A DNA stretch of 64,000 nt, from contig OX104134.1 in the NCBI GenBank assembly GCA_944470555.2, forward strand, positions 110,540,701 through 110,604,700, given 5' to 3'. The translations under genes were made by a program, and so were the position numbers. Below are positions 23,910 through 34,899 of the stretch, in pieces. The DNA is from Heterobilharzia americana. Taxonomy: Eukaryota > Platyhelminthes > Trematoda > Strigeidida > Schistosomatidae. The notes under the pieces are model-generated. The model searched no databases, was not told where the DNA came from, and saw only the letters and a program-made list of their open reading frames with translations. Positions within the stretch are counted from its first letter, which is position 1. The number at the start of each line of letters is the position of its first letter.

Positions 23910-24227
23910 CTAGTATTGACTTGGCTGTCCATCAAAGTACAGCAGCTCTGTCCTTGGTAAAGTGTTGTTCGCTATCGAGGTCAAACAATCTGTCAAATCT
24001 GATGCAAGGTTATATTGTACGTCACTCGGTTCAGACAATCTAACAGTATTCTTAGACCTGCAGTGACTGCTTGTGTTGTCCTCAACTCCTAATGTATCAT
24101 GCGACAATGCAACACTTGATCCTAATTCGCTTTCTAGCCTTTTCTCCTTCGACAAAGATTTAGATGCTTCATAATTAATAGAATTAGGCGTACTACATGA
24201 ACCATGCATACTAACATCAACGCTCAC
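23910..24227 (-). pseudogene. BEL gag N-terminal part, copy A
   Basis: The open frame starts MSVDVSMHGSCSTP and ends with RTELLYFDGQPSQY. The YFDGxPxxY phrase begins the DUF1759-type capsid region of BEL/Pao Gag. A frameshift follows, and the rest of the capsid region is read in fragments down to 23660. Gag forms the particle that packages the element RNA. Confidence 0.65.
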
Positions 24228-24434
24228 CTTATCTTCCTTATCACAAAAGGCATTAGGAACTCCAAGTTATCATTCATAAGTGTCTACATCTAGCATTATG
24301 AACTCGTTTAGCAGCTCGATTTCAGCAATCCGTAAACATATTGGAATGAGAATATTCCAAATGATGAAACTTGTTTCCAAAGAGGAACGAACTAAATTGT
24401 CAGCCAAAGGAACAGAGCCAAACTGAAAAACTTA

Positions 24435-24794
24435 TATTACGTCAAATCCACTGAGTAGCACGTAACGAAGATACGAATTTCCAGAGTTCACAAAACCCAA
24501 AGCGAAACCGACCACATCGAAAACAATTAGTTGCCAAAATACGGATGTGTATTTGAACAGTAGGTGAACCCTGCAAAAATTATTCTTTACAACAAAATAT
24601 ATGTACAAAACCTAGCTACAAACCTTCAATTTTGACAGCTACTGCAGTTTCTATCCAAAATGAAACATAATGGTAACACAAATCGAAACAAGAGGTTAAA
24701 AATGCTTGTACAAGCAAACTGAATGAAGTCAAACAAAGTGAGTGGGCAGTGTTTTTGAATACGTTACAAGGACAAGATCAAAACACACTCAACA
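24435..24794 (-). repeat. BEL/Pao LTR 2 (middle LTR shared by both units)
   Basis: Same 360-bp LTR, starting TATTACGTCAAATCC on the + strand. It serves as 5' LTR of copy A and 3' LTR of copy B, so the two units share it. Confidence 0.85.
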
Positions 24795-25059
24795 CTTTTA
24801 GCCAAAGAACTTTAGCTTCTTTTCGCAACCATTAGCATCGAATAACTTATCACACCAAAAAGATGGATACAAGTATACATGTGTCCCTAAGTGGTTCGCA
24901 AAGCTTACACCAGTACGCCTGGGGACCCCCTGCACCAACTTTCCCGATGACCCCCAGGACTTACAGCAGTAGGCCTGGGGGTCCCCCCTGCCGACCACGT
25001 TTTACCCGACGCCTCTAGGAAGCACCCTACGAATGTTTCTAGTTAGCGTTTCCTTTACT

Positions 25060-25545
25060 GTTTTTAATATTACCTTTTCAACCAACCTATCTTCACTGCA
25101 CCAGTCTTAAAGGCCACTTATTTCTATCCCAATGTCTGACACTATCATGACTAAGTCACCTACTTGAATGCTTCTCTCAGGATTCGTCCACTTACGCCGT
25201 TGTCGTAATATTTCTGCAAGATAATTAGTTTATCTTCGTCCCTCAGGAAATCTATCACTCCTGTATATACCTCCGAACCCTTCTAAGTTGTCTATCAACA
25301 GCAACAACTTTGCTGAACTATGTGTTCCCAAAACCCGTCCTAGTGGATTGCCGCTGGTGGGTTGAAATACCCGTCAATTTTTTTGCAGGCAGGTCACTGT
25401 GAACCAGTCCGTGTTCCCATTCTCTCAAGTATTCATCCAGCTTATTCTTAACCCCTACTAAGTCCGACCCCTTGTCGCTGAATATCTCGCTTGGGTATCC
25501 TTCGGGTAAACTAAACGTGCGGTCGGTTGGTACTTTCTCTATATC
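25060..25545 (-). pseudogene. BEL integrase C-terminal remnant, copy B
   Basis: Copy of the remnant at 21480-21965, with one base fewer in the C-run near 25127. Confidence 0.6.
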
Positions 25546-25566
25546 GACTTCTCTTACTGCCTGGCT

Positions 25567-26247
25567 TCATTCACTTTGAAGTATTGACCGTTCAAACTGT
25601 AAACAGTTGCCGATCTTCCTGTTCGAGTGCGAAGCTTCTCTACCAAAAACATCCCGTGACCGATCGAATAAGGAAATAGTGTTTGAGATGCTGTCGGTAG
25701 GAGCATAGAAACTTTCATAAATGACCTCTTTGATAGCACTAGGTTCTCCAATACAGGAAGTGTTCATGGTCTTCCTGAGCCCATAGTTAACGCAGAAAGG
25801 TGATGAGGCCATACCAAGCTGAAGAACAATCAACTGATGTTCAGTAGCTTCTTGGTCCATGTTACCAAGCTTGCCCAGCAAGAGACGAAATGCTGGTCCG
25901 TCATGTTTCGGAATCCTGACTTGCAAAAACATTTCACTAACGTGACTTGCAGCAGCGATGACCCTAGCTCCAAATCGCAAATGTACCCCACGAATACTGC
26001 TAGCTTCTTTATATCTCTCGAGTAGATCACTATTATTTGCTAATCGTTTTCTTAAACACTCAAGTTTACGTTTAGCCACTTCATAATTAATTGTCAAGTA
26101 CACTAGGTTTGTCAAATCATCAGGGTAGCCCAACCTTAAAATGTCCGTTGAATAACCTAGAGGAACGATCCGCAACTTTAACTGCCCTTTTATCCTCCAC
26201 AGAAAGCATCTCACCAGAACTGCTAGTATCTTTGTACTCATGACCAT
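25567..26247 (-). pseudogene. BEL reverse transcriptase fragment, copy B
   Basis: Protein identical to 21986-22666. It shares the loss of the catalytic YVDD box, so the deletion predates the tandem duplication. Confidence 0.8.
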
Positions 26248-26261
26248 ACAGCCTCTCTAAA

Positions 26262-26705
26262 CTATATGACACAGTAGTTATTCGAACATCGGCAAAAGGC
26301 AACTTTATATGAGGATTTATCTTGCTTCGAGCCAAATACAACCCAAGCCAAGTGCGTTTTTACTCCGAATGGTTGGATTCTATTTCCAACACACTGTTCT
26401 AGGGCCCAATGAGTATCCAGAACATCACATCCGATCAGGATTCCAACAGTATCACTGCATAATCGAGGTAGTTTGATGTCTGTCAAGTGGCTCCACACCT
26501 TAATCTGCCGTTCAGACAGAGTATCCGCACCTGTTACTGGTAAGTGACTAATGGTGTAAACCCTTTGTACCTTCACTGAACCCTGTTTATCCAATGAGCA
26601 GGGTTCCACACCCACTTCCAAGCACTTGCACTGGGAAATCCCAGTCACCGTTAGTCTCACTGGGACGATTCCCAAGTTCACCTTAGATCTTATTTCCTCT
26701 GTCAA
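26262..26705 (-). pseudogene. BEL protease region, copy B
   Basis: Protein identical to 22681-23124, including GILIGCDVLDTH. Confidence 0.7.
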
Positions 26706-26812
26706 GTGAGTTATTGAACCAGTTACTTTGGCTTTATTGTGTCACACGCAACAAAAAGTTATGATTCACTTTGCAATCCTCAAACTTACTTTCAAGTCTG
26801 GAATTGCAAAAC

Positions 26813-27235
26813 TTAGCTGCGACCCTTCTTTAAACAACTGTAGCAGACACCAAGTTGTTTGACTACTGATCTTTCGTCAGTCAGCATTTTCAATACCTTC
26901 GGACATTCAGGTTGACTGTGGGGTTCGTAACGCAGGATGCAACTTGCAGTACATGCGGCTCGATCATTTGTAGAATGGATAGTACCTCCTACCAATTTGC
27001 AGTGCGACCTACTTCTGAATTGTGAGCCAGAACCCATCACCCGATCGCATTCCGAATTTCTGGCTCTCTCCTCAACGAAGCAAACCAAGTCCTCAAATTC
27101 GGTTTCCTTCCTAGTGACCAAAATCCTATCTGCTATGTCAGCCCATCTATCTTGTAAATCTATAGGTAACCGATTGACAACAGCCTCCAAGTTGACCAGC
27201 GAATTCAAATCCGCAACACAGCCGGTCTGGGACAT
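26813..27235 (-). pseudogene. BEL gag C-terminal part, copy B
   Basis: Protein identical to 23232-23654, with the same truncated CYSC knuckle. Confidence 0.7.
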
Positions 27236-27489
27236 TCCTAAGCTTTACAGAGAACTCATTCATAGCCTAAACAGTTTTCTCCACAGACCGTCTGTTCCTA
27301 ACCAAGTCGTCAATAAGTGATCGAGCGAGGGATTTCCCTAGCTATATAGTATCCGAGGTCAGCGGCAGCGAAATGCGTTTCTGTCGCTGTCCTTGCCTTC
27401 CCTTTGCAAGAGCGTAATAGACAGGACAACATTTGGCCTCTGTCAGTAAGTTTAGCCTACATTGTATCTTTAAACTGACTTATAAACGA

Positions 27490-27807
27490 CTAGTATTGAC
27501 TTGGCTGTCCATCAAAGTACAGCAGCTCTGTCCTTGGTAAAGTGTTGTTCGCTATCGAGGTCAAACAATCTGTCAAATCTGATGCAAGGTTATATTGTAC
27601 GTCACTCGGTTCAGACAATCTAACAGTATTCTTAGACCTGCAGTGACTGCTTGTGTTGTCCTCAACTCCTAATGTATCATGCGACAATGCAACACTTGAT
27701 CCTAATTCGCTTTCTAGCCTTTTCTCCTTCGACAAAGATTTAGATGCTTCATAATTAATAGAATTAGGCGTACTACATGAACCATGCATACTAACATCAA
27801 CGCTCAC
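27490..27807 (-). pseudogene. BEL gag N-terminal part, copy B
   Basis: Protein identical to the copy-A frame at 23910-24227, ending with the YFDGQPSQY phrase. Confidence 0.65.
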
Positions 27808-28014
27808 CTTATCTTCCTTATCACAAAAGGCATTAGGAACTCCAAGTTATCATTCATAAGTGTCTACATCTAGCATTATGAACTCGTTTAGCAGCTCGAT
27901 TTCAGCAATCCGTAAACATATTGGAATGAGAATATTCCAAATGATGAAACTTGTTTCCAAAGAGGAACGAACTAAATTGTCAGCCAAAGGAACAGAGCCA
28001 AACTGAAAAACTTA

Positions 28015-28374
28015 TATTACGTCAAATCCACTGAGTAGCACGTAACGAAGATACGAATTTCCAGAGTTCACAAAACCCAAAGCGAAACCGACCACATCGA
28101 AAACAATTAGTTGCCAAAATACGGATGTGTATTTGAACAGTAGGTGAACCCTGCAAAAATTATTCTTTACAACAAAATATATGTACAAAACCTAGCTACA
28201 AACCTTCAATTTTGACAGCTACTGCAGTTTCTATCCAAAATGAAACATAATGGTAACACAAATCGAAACAAGAGGTTAAAAATGCTTGTACAAGCAAACT
28301 GAATGAAGTCAAACAAAGTGAGTGGGCAGTGTTTTTGAATACGTTACAAGGACAAGATCAAAACACATTCAACA
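28015..28374 (-). repeat. BEL/Pao LTR 3 (5'-most LTR of the array)
   Basis: This is the third 360-bp LTR. It ends CATTCAACA, after which the sequence leaves the repeat with TTCTG, the near match to TTCTA left of LTR 1. Confidence 0.85.
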
Positions 28375-28539
28375 TTCTGACAAAAATGTTTTTTGGTGAC
28401 GATTCATCCTCAACTGTAATTGCAACAACCGACTCTTTTCTAGAGAGTTTCTACGTCAACCAGTAGTACACTCATGACGTCGTCAACCCAGATGATATCA
28501 CTAATAGAACATAGTCTTCCGAATTTATTCCCTGATAAC

Positions 28540-28920
28540 TCAAGACTTATTGGAACGCACTCGTATTCTACCAAATACTGATCGATTGCCTGCCAGGGTG
28601 CTATAGCCCAACCCATTTACCTTATTACGTACTACACTGGTATGAGGTGCAGCAATACCTTGTCCTGTAATGATGTGTGTTGGTTGATTATGACCATGCT
28701 TCCGCACCTTTTCTGATGTTGGAGGGTGAGCTGCCCAGACATATTTACGTGGCACTTAGGACGTTCAAGCCTGGCATTTGTAACACATGTTCAGGCAACC
28801 TCACACATTAGAGAATCACAACCTCATCAACTTACCTGCATTTCCTGACTACCGCACTACACCTCACTCGCTTGATGATTCCGCAGTGCGGTCCACTAAC
28901 ACCAAAATATCATTCATTTT
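28540..28920 (-). pseudogene. Decayed LINE C-terminal fragment
   Basis: The minus strand holds fragments similar to the LINE-A C-terminal domain: VDEVVIL followed by EHVLQMPG (compare VDEVVNLHRLRWLGHVLRMPS) and a later SEKVRKHGHNQPTH where LINE-A has GWKKARGGQTKTWH. Many substitutions and stops. The BEL array is inserted between this fragment and the + strand RT fragment at 20500. Confidence 0.4.
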
Positions 28921-29064
28921 AAGATAGATACATAAATGTTTTGAAAATCCAAAAATTCGTTGATAATCTGCTGTGGCGTCAGCGGAACTCATTGTTCATG
29001 ATGAGCTTGTCTTAAAGTGTGCGGATCTACCATCAGGTAACCGCTGTTTTGCATCTTCTTTAGG

Positions 29065-29442
29065 TTAACCAATGGTCGAATCTTCGGGGTCCATGATTTG
29101 GTTATTTATAGGCATATAATTTGCAAGTGTTTCCCAAAAACAACTCCTAAGTGTAGGGTAATAAATACACCACTTTTCCAAGTGTCTTACCATATAACGC
29201 TTTTTTCTTATTGATCTCTTGCGTTCAGTACTTACTGCTGAAAGCCACAAGTTGAACAACATAGACACCGCCAGTATCACTTTTTTACCACAGGCTAACA
29301 ACAGTACAAAGCCATCCAGAGTTAAAAACCATGTCCTGTAATTTCGGTGACCATGTCTAACACAAGTATGATAGGATAGCGGAGAACTGCTGTGCAATAT
29401 CCCCACCTTCTTCCACATCAGGGGAAGTAGGCCGGTTTCCAT
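29065..29442 (-). other. 125-codon open frame in the duplicated flank, unknown
   Basis: The frame is present unchanged in both arms (also 42803-43180 on the + strand). It starts METGLLPLMWKKVG and has a Lys/Arg-rich middle, RKRSIRKKRYMVRHLEKW. I recognise no family. Because the arms are so similar, preservation is weak evidence for coding. Confidence 0.2.
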
Positions 29443-30197
29443 GCAAAAATCTGATGGTCCAGATTAAGCCATCTAGTTATATGAACTCAGATTCTTTCCT
29501 CATAATATATGCCACCACCGGGCAACAGGGTTATCTGCGGTCCGATCATTCAACAAAGAGCTCAGGAATTTATTTCGATGCCTAAAATGCCCCCTGATAA
29601 CACCGGGTAGATAGACTGATGTAAAAAGTAGGGATACTAGCCGTCTAGTCTCAGTGGCACTTTTTTGCATTTGTATGCACTTACTGAGTTGGCTTTTAAC
29701 TGATATTCAGAATATTCTGAGGAAGTATTACTTTAATAAAAGACTTTAGAACCTCGTGTTCGATAATAGGTAATGACAAGGAAGTTAGCGTAAAATGCTG
29801 GCAATCGTCAGGTCCTTCAGTCAATCATATGAGGAATGTCATCACACACGTGAGTTTGCTACCCAATCTCTACGGCCCCGATAAGTATTCATAGAATTAT
29901 TCATAGTTATTTGGAGATGGAGCATAAGCCAAGCGGGAATATGTTCCAAAGTTGCAACTGTGAGAGGTAGAGCGGCCCCTAGTTTCCTCACAGAATGTCA
30001 CTGCAAATTAGAAGCAGTATGTTGCGATGCGGCTGCTGTAACGGAAAAATGCCTTGAATGTCCCTTCTGAGTACTCCATTTGCAAACAGTGATCTTTATT
30101 TAGCTACTTTTCTAACCCTCATTATGCATATTGTGCTCTTAACCCCAACCAATGTAGTATTATTCTGTCTTTCGGCTGTCTTCCCTCGCTTAACACT

Positions 30198-30541
30198 TGT
30201 AAAGTTATACACTTCCACAAAATCAATAGCCTAGGGTTTGACAACTTTCGACATTGATGCTGACCTTGATAGTTTAACTGGACTTGCTAAGCTGAAGGCA
30301 CCCGGTCAAGCATCCTCGCCATTTGGCACGCTGTCGTGTTACGTTGCACTGCTCCTGTTCGGCTCTCCAGCCAGTTAGTTGGAACGCATCGGTATCTTGG
30401 CACAACCATCCAAATATACTATTCCATCCGACTACGCTATCATATTTTTCCTCGGTCTCGTATTCGTGGGTATATAACAAGTTCGAATAATTAGTGATTG
30501 GTCTTTGCGTCTGTCAAGTTCGCACCAGGACAAATCCTAAA
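30198..30541 (+). repeat. CsRn1-like element 2, 5' LTR (344 bp)
   Basis: It starts TGTAAAGTTATACACTTCC, preceded by CACT, the complement of the AGTG target duplication of element 1. It ends CAAATCCTAAA directly before the primer-binding site. It is visibly more different from the element-1 LTR than the flanks of the two arms are from each other. Confidence 0.8.
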
Positions 30542-30560
30542 TTGGTGAGCCCGACGTGAT
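30542..30560 (+). promoter_or_regulatory. Primer-binding site of CsRn1-like element 2
   Basis: TTGGTGAGCCCGACGTGAT follows the LTR. CsRn1/Boudicca elements have a TGGTGACCCCGACGTG-type site reported as complementary to tRNA-Trp. There is one difference (GAGCCC for GACCCC). Confidence 0.7.
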
Positions 30561-30670
30561 CACATATCCCGACCAATAACAAATACTGAATTGGTGAGCC
30601 TGTTCCATTTTATATTTGTTTGTTGTTTTCATTTCGATAACATTTATATATCCATTTACTACACTTTCTC

Positions 30671-31509
30671 ATGTCCGACCACACTCCCAAGCTTATTCGT
30701 ATTAAGCCGACCTCGAACACGATCCAACTCGTGCCATATTGGCCAGACAATGCAGAAACATGGTTTCTGTACGACGAGGCCGATTTTCGAGAACAGGGTG
30801 TCTCAGATCCTCATCTCGATTTCTTGCTGTCATACGGTCACTACCGCGAGAATTAAACAGGCATGTTACAGCAAACATGTTTAATCCTGAAGTAAGTAAC
30901 CCTTATGCACTTCTAAAGGCCGCACTCTTGAAGAAAAGCGATCTCACAGATCGCCAACGTCTAGACGAATTGCTTCGTAACATCGAGCTAGGCAGCCACT
31001 CAGCTACTGAAGTCCTCGCACGCATGCGAGAAGTAATCGGTGCACGAACATTTGACGATGGTTTCTTCCGAGAACTATTTCTCTCGAAACTACCACAACC
31101 GGTGCAAACCGTGTTGGTGACACTCCAGTCAGTCCCACTCGACGACCTGGCAGCCTCAGCAGATAAAATACTGGAGATATCCAGCAGACCCGTCTCCAAC
31201 GTATATTCTATCTGCGACAAACCAGAGCGCCAGGATTCGGAGGTGACCAAGTTGTGCAACTCTGTGAAACGGTTGCTACGATCTCGAAGTCCTAGATCAC
31301 GTAGCACTTCACAGAAACGCACCTTGGCGCATCGCAGCAAGTCACGTGGTAGCCCTAAAACGAAACCCAACAGGGTGGAAAACCCTGAATGGTGCTGGTT
31401 TCATAACACTTACGGGGATGAAGCCAGAAAATGTCGTAAACCATGCCGTTTTAAGAAGGACACAAACTCGGGAAACGGTCACGCCGGCACGTGCTCACGG
31501 CAACCGTAG
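30671..31509 (+). pseudogene. Gag of CsRn1-like element 2 (1-bp frameshift)
   Basis: It starts MSDHTPKLIRIKP as in the intact element-1 gag. A single base missing near 30815 (DPHSRF becomes DPHLDF) shifts the frame; the remainder is open to 31509. The C-terminal zinc finger CWFHNTYGDEARKCRKPC is C-X2-H-X9-C-X3-C, the CHCC form typical of the CsRn1 clade rather than the usual CCHC. Confidence 0.8.
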
Positions 31510-31988
31510 CCGGCGGAAAAAGCCGTTTGCTCTACGTCACCGACGTTAAAACGAAAGTCCGCTACCTCGTCGACACCGGCGCAGAAGTTAGCGTTCTTCC
31601 AGCAACGACAAAGGAGCGTCATCTCGACCCATCCTTCAATCTTCAAGCAGCCAACGGCAAGGCAATCGCGACATTCGGGAGACAGTATGCCTACCTCAAC
31701 TTAGGTTTACGCAAACCTATTCACTGGATCTTCCTCCTTGCTGACGTCTCTATGTCCATCATTGGCATAGATTTGCCAAACCATTACGATCTACTCGTAG
31801 ATGCTCGCCGTCGACGACTGATAGATAACAACACGAAGTTATCTATTGGCGGCACTACCTATGTGGGTCCGAGTTTAGCCATCGTTAGAACCAAACAACC
31901 AGGCGACGCGTCCTATCAGGCAGTTCTGGAACTACCCGGAGTTGCAGTAACTGCAGCATACTCTTCCGTGAATAACCAGCAATGTTAA
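31491..31988 (+). pseudogene. Protease of CsRn1-like element 2
   Basis: The frame overlaps the end of gag and has LVDTGAEVSVLPAT, the retropepsin active site (Asp-Thr-Gly). It extends to NNQQC and a stop. The parent pol is deleted downstream, so this copy cannot supply RT or integrase. Confidence 0.75.
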
Positions 31989-32009
31989 GCATCACGTCAT
32001 AGCCACAGG

Positions 32010-32345
32010 TCCACCTGTGGCATCCAAAGCGCGCCGTCCAGCCCTCGATAAGCTCAAAACGGCGAGGAGTGAATTCGACCACATGCTGGAACTGGGCATT
32101 ATCAAACCGTCAAATAGTCCCTCGGCATCGCCATTGCACATGGTTCCCAAAAAGGGTGGCAACGACTGGCGTCCAACCGGTGATTACCGAAGGCTTAACG
32201 CTAATACAACACCGGCGGATAGCCCAGTTATCGAAATTCTTGACGATGTGCCTGGTAACGCACAATTGCAACAACCATTGGCGCAACAGAAAACACGATC
32301 AGTTGGAACCGCTGGGTTCCCGGAGTATTTAAAGTCGTACCAAAC
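32010..32345 (+). pseudogene. Pol of CsRn1-like element 2 with large internal deletion
   Basis: The N-terminal RT segment (KARRPALDKL through [16 protein letters not shown]) is joined directly to the far C-terminus of pol ([16 protein letters not shown] through FPEYLKSYQ). In the full-length element these lie about 780 codons apart. The junction is near 32212-32217 and a CCG is shared by both parental ends. All RT, RNase H and integrase catalytic residues are removed. Confidence 0.85.
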
Positions 32346-32831
32346 TTCATGGTGTGAAATAAGGTGTGCAAAACATTTTTTAAAAATTAATTCGAAGTTT
32401 TCTTCGGGGCACCATTTTTCTTGTTTACCGGCAATGAGAAACTCCTCGTACAATTTGCCCTTTTATATCAATTTTTATTACCATGTAATGAAACTTTTTT
32501 TGAAAACGGTAAAAATAAGCGTACAATTTTTTTGATATATTTATACTTAACTAATTCCCATTTTTACGAAACATCTTCGTGGCATTGAAAACTTTTACCG
32601 ATATTCCAGGCGCAACGAGCAGTGGACGGGTCGCCGGAGGGAACCGAGGGCTGCGATCGATATCCAATTCATTTATTGTATTTTATTTATTTAGTTGCCA
32701 CGACACCCTACAATAAGTTCAGACAACCGAGGGCCACTTCACGCAGTGAGACCATCGGAAGAGTTTTACCAGCAGAGAAACCACTGGGTTTTTACTTCCG
32801 GTTGGTATCGTCTTAGGGTCCTCGCGAACCC
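32346..32831 (+). other. 3' untranslated region of CsRn1-like element 2
   Basis: It corresponds to 37141-37621 of the full-length element, in inverse orientation. The polypurine tract and the first bases of the 3' LTR are missing: GAACCC runs straight into AAAATCAATAGCC, whereas element 1 has about 39 bp between them. Confidence 0.65.
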
Positions 32832-33148
32832 AAAATCAATAGCCTAGGGTTTGACAACTTTCGACATTGATACTGACCTTGATAGTTTAACTGGACTTGC
32901 TAAGCTGAAGGCACCCGGTCAAGCATCCTCGCCATTTGGCACGCTGTCGTGTTACGTTGCACTGCTCCTGTTCGACTTTCCAGCCAGTTAGTTGGAACGC
33001 ATCGGTATCTTGGCACAACCATCCAAATATACTATTCCATCCGACTACGCTATCATATTTTTCCTCGGTCTCGTATTTGTAAGCATATAGCAAGTTCGAA
33101 TAATTAGTGATTGGTATTTGCATGTGTCAAGTTGACGCCGAGACAGTT
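32832..33148 (+). repeat. CsRn1-like element 2, 3' LTR (5' end missing, 3' end diverged)
   Basis: It matches the 5' LTR from AAAATCAATAGCC through GTGATTGGT. The last 30 bp or so no longer align well. The first roughly 26 bp including the TGTA terminus are absent. No CACT is visible at the right boundary. Confidence 0.65.
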
Positions 33149-33359
33149 GCTGAAGCACGTCGGTGATCATTCTGAAGCGTCGAACATCGGTTGAATTATC
33201 AGTGAATTATGTTTTGGGGAATCCCAATTTTTCACAAAATGTATTTTGTTTTTATTCCAGTTGCCGAATGCTCAACCTATTGAACTCTATCAGGTCAAAT
33301 TTTGGTCATGAAGTTTGGAAAAGTAGTTGAATTGCTCGATTTTCTTGTTTGACAGGAAA

Positions 33360-34880
33360 GTTGTACAACCTGCAACCGAAACAATACTTGCTTTCCCGGA
33401 AAACTCGTCACTGTCTTCTGTCATGCAACCTCACGCTTTCTGCCACTTGGTGGTCCGATATAAGGCCTCATTACAATCTGTCTCCTGACGAAACCACAGA
33501 TAGTTCTACCCAGCGCAAAAAACGTCTTGCGGCTGGACACCGTTGCTAAACTCACCTCCTCCGACTTCAAGGAACCCATCGCAAACAGGAGTAACCTCGT
33601 GCATCGTGACCCTACCGTTTTATCAGGCATTTTAATTATCGCACCCGACCCAGCAATCGGGGAAATAGTCCAACAGCTGACTGACAACGAGTGGCATCCA
33701 CCGCTGTTTCCTGAGGAGTTTGCAAGGAGGATGGGTAACTTCTAGCCGTGTACTGTTTCATGGATCAACGTCGATATTGGATCGAGGTTCATGACTTTGT
33801 CATTTTCACGGACGGCAAATCACCTGCCCTTTCGGATTGGTCAGCGTCAGACAATTACTTCCCATTTGAGTTGCGACAACTGGATTACACTTCTCAGTTC
33901 ACTTGCAATGTGTATCGCATACGTAACTATAGCACATGAATATGTAGCTGAAGCCTTGCCTGGAACATCCTTGACAAACGTTTCCTAAAGTGCTGGTGTT
34001 GTCTAACTGACTGGGCTTTGAATAAGGGATTACGAGCTGAACCATGCGTCACCGAAAGCTGTCAAGCTACCAGTGCGAAGGATAGGGCTCAGTGTTGATA
34101 AACTAATGTGAGGTATGTCTGTTGGTCAGTCTAAACTGACAGTTCCGAGATTTCGCCATGGCACCCTTAATACGCTGCACAAACTACTTAATCCGTCTAA
34201 ACGAGCTGCTATATTAGGCTTGTCGCCCAACATTTACACCGTCTTTAGGTGAACAAGAATGTCGAAAAGCGGAGGAATCACCAGTCGTCTGTCAGAAGTC
34301 CTTCGCATTCCTTAGTACCGACGGATGCTTCCCTGGACCACGTCCATGCCGACACTGCGAAGTGTTTGCCAGAATTTATCGAACGTACTCATTTTTTCAA
34401 CTGCGTGGATCATTTTTCGTGGTGCTCATCTTCAGTAGCCGTTAAAGGCATCATTCCCAAAACGACTGCTCGTGTTTTTGTTGAAGGATGGATAGTGAGC
34501 TTTATAGGCCCATCTTACGCAACATTCGACCGCGGGAGCTAATCTGAATGTTGATAGTCTAGCGCTTAACCACACTTTCAGGTTGCACTTAGTCTCAAAA
34601 GAAAGTCCGCTAACTGAAACCAAATTCCAAAGTTGACCCTCCTCATCCATAGCTGAAAGCCATCGTTTCTGTTGTCGAAAATTCTAGGTGAAATCCCAAT
34701 AGTTTTACTGGGTATCCGGAACACAGTGAAAACTCCTGCTGCATACACTAGGGCAAAGCCTGTTTATGGAGTGGAAGACATGCTCATTTTACCATCGAAC
34801 TTCACGACCGTTGCTGAAGAAGTATAAGGTTGAAGGATTGCAAACACTATGCATCCCGTTAGGCCTGTTTTAGCCTCACT
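33360..34880 (+). pseudogene. Ancient CsRn1-like pol relic
   Basis: The + strand has scattered pol pieces in the right order. RNase H: AIGEIVQQLTDNEWHPPLF, then HDFVIFTDGKSPAL and ELRQLDYTSQFTCN. Integrase: LDHVHADTAKCLPEF, FNCVDHFSWCSS, ARVFVEGWIVSF and IGPSYATFDRGS. Then LLGIRNTVKTPAAYTRAKPV. Each aligns with the intact pol at 37622-40255, but with many substitutions, stops and frameshifts. It is far older than elements 1 and 2. Confidence 0.75.
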
Positions 34881-34899
34881 TCAAAGGAGTTTAATAAAA

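Larger units (their letters stand above)
21214..24434 (-). mobile_element. BEL/Pao internal region, copy A (pol internally deleted)
   Basis: Reading leftwards: gag (24227 to 23232), aspartic-protease/DUF1758-type region (23124-22681), N-terminal half of RT (22666 to about 22140) and an integrase C-terminal part (about 21965-21480). The section from the RT catalytic box through RNase H and most of integrase is absent. The same arrangement and the same frame breaks occur in copy B, 3581 bp to the right. The element is not autonomous. Confidence 0.85.
24795..28014 (-). mobile_element. BEL/Pao internal region, copy B
   Basis: This is a near-identical copy of 21214-24434, offset by 3580-3581 bp. 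The few differences I can see are 1-bp indels (for example near 25127, 24974 and 27363). It has the same gag, protease-region, truncated RT and integrase remnants and the same pol deletion. Confidence 0.9.
28929..32212 (+). repeat. Left arm of a roughly 3.28-kb inverted segmental duplication
   Basis: This arm is the reverse complement of about 40030-43317. It contains 1.27 kb of flanking DNA (28929-30197) plus the 5' LTR, gag, protease and start of RT of a CsRn1-like element. Because the flank outside the element is shared, this is duplication of a locus and not just two insertions of one family. Confidence 0.85.

Noticed and set aside
30903..31370. 155-codon frame on the minus strand, also 40874-41341 on the + strand
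   Set aside because: Exact antisense of the CsRn1-like gag; conserved only because gag is.
33480..33500. CTGACGAAACC as a hammerhead core
   Set aside because: CUGANGA is directly followed by AACC with no helix II or GAAA element; it lies in a decayed Gypsy pol.
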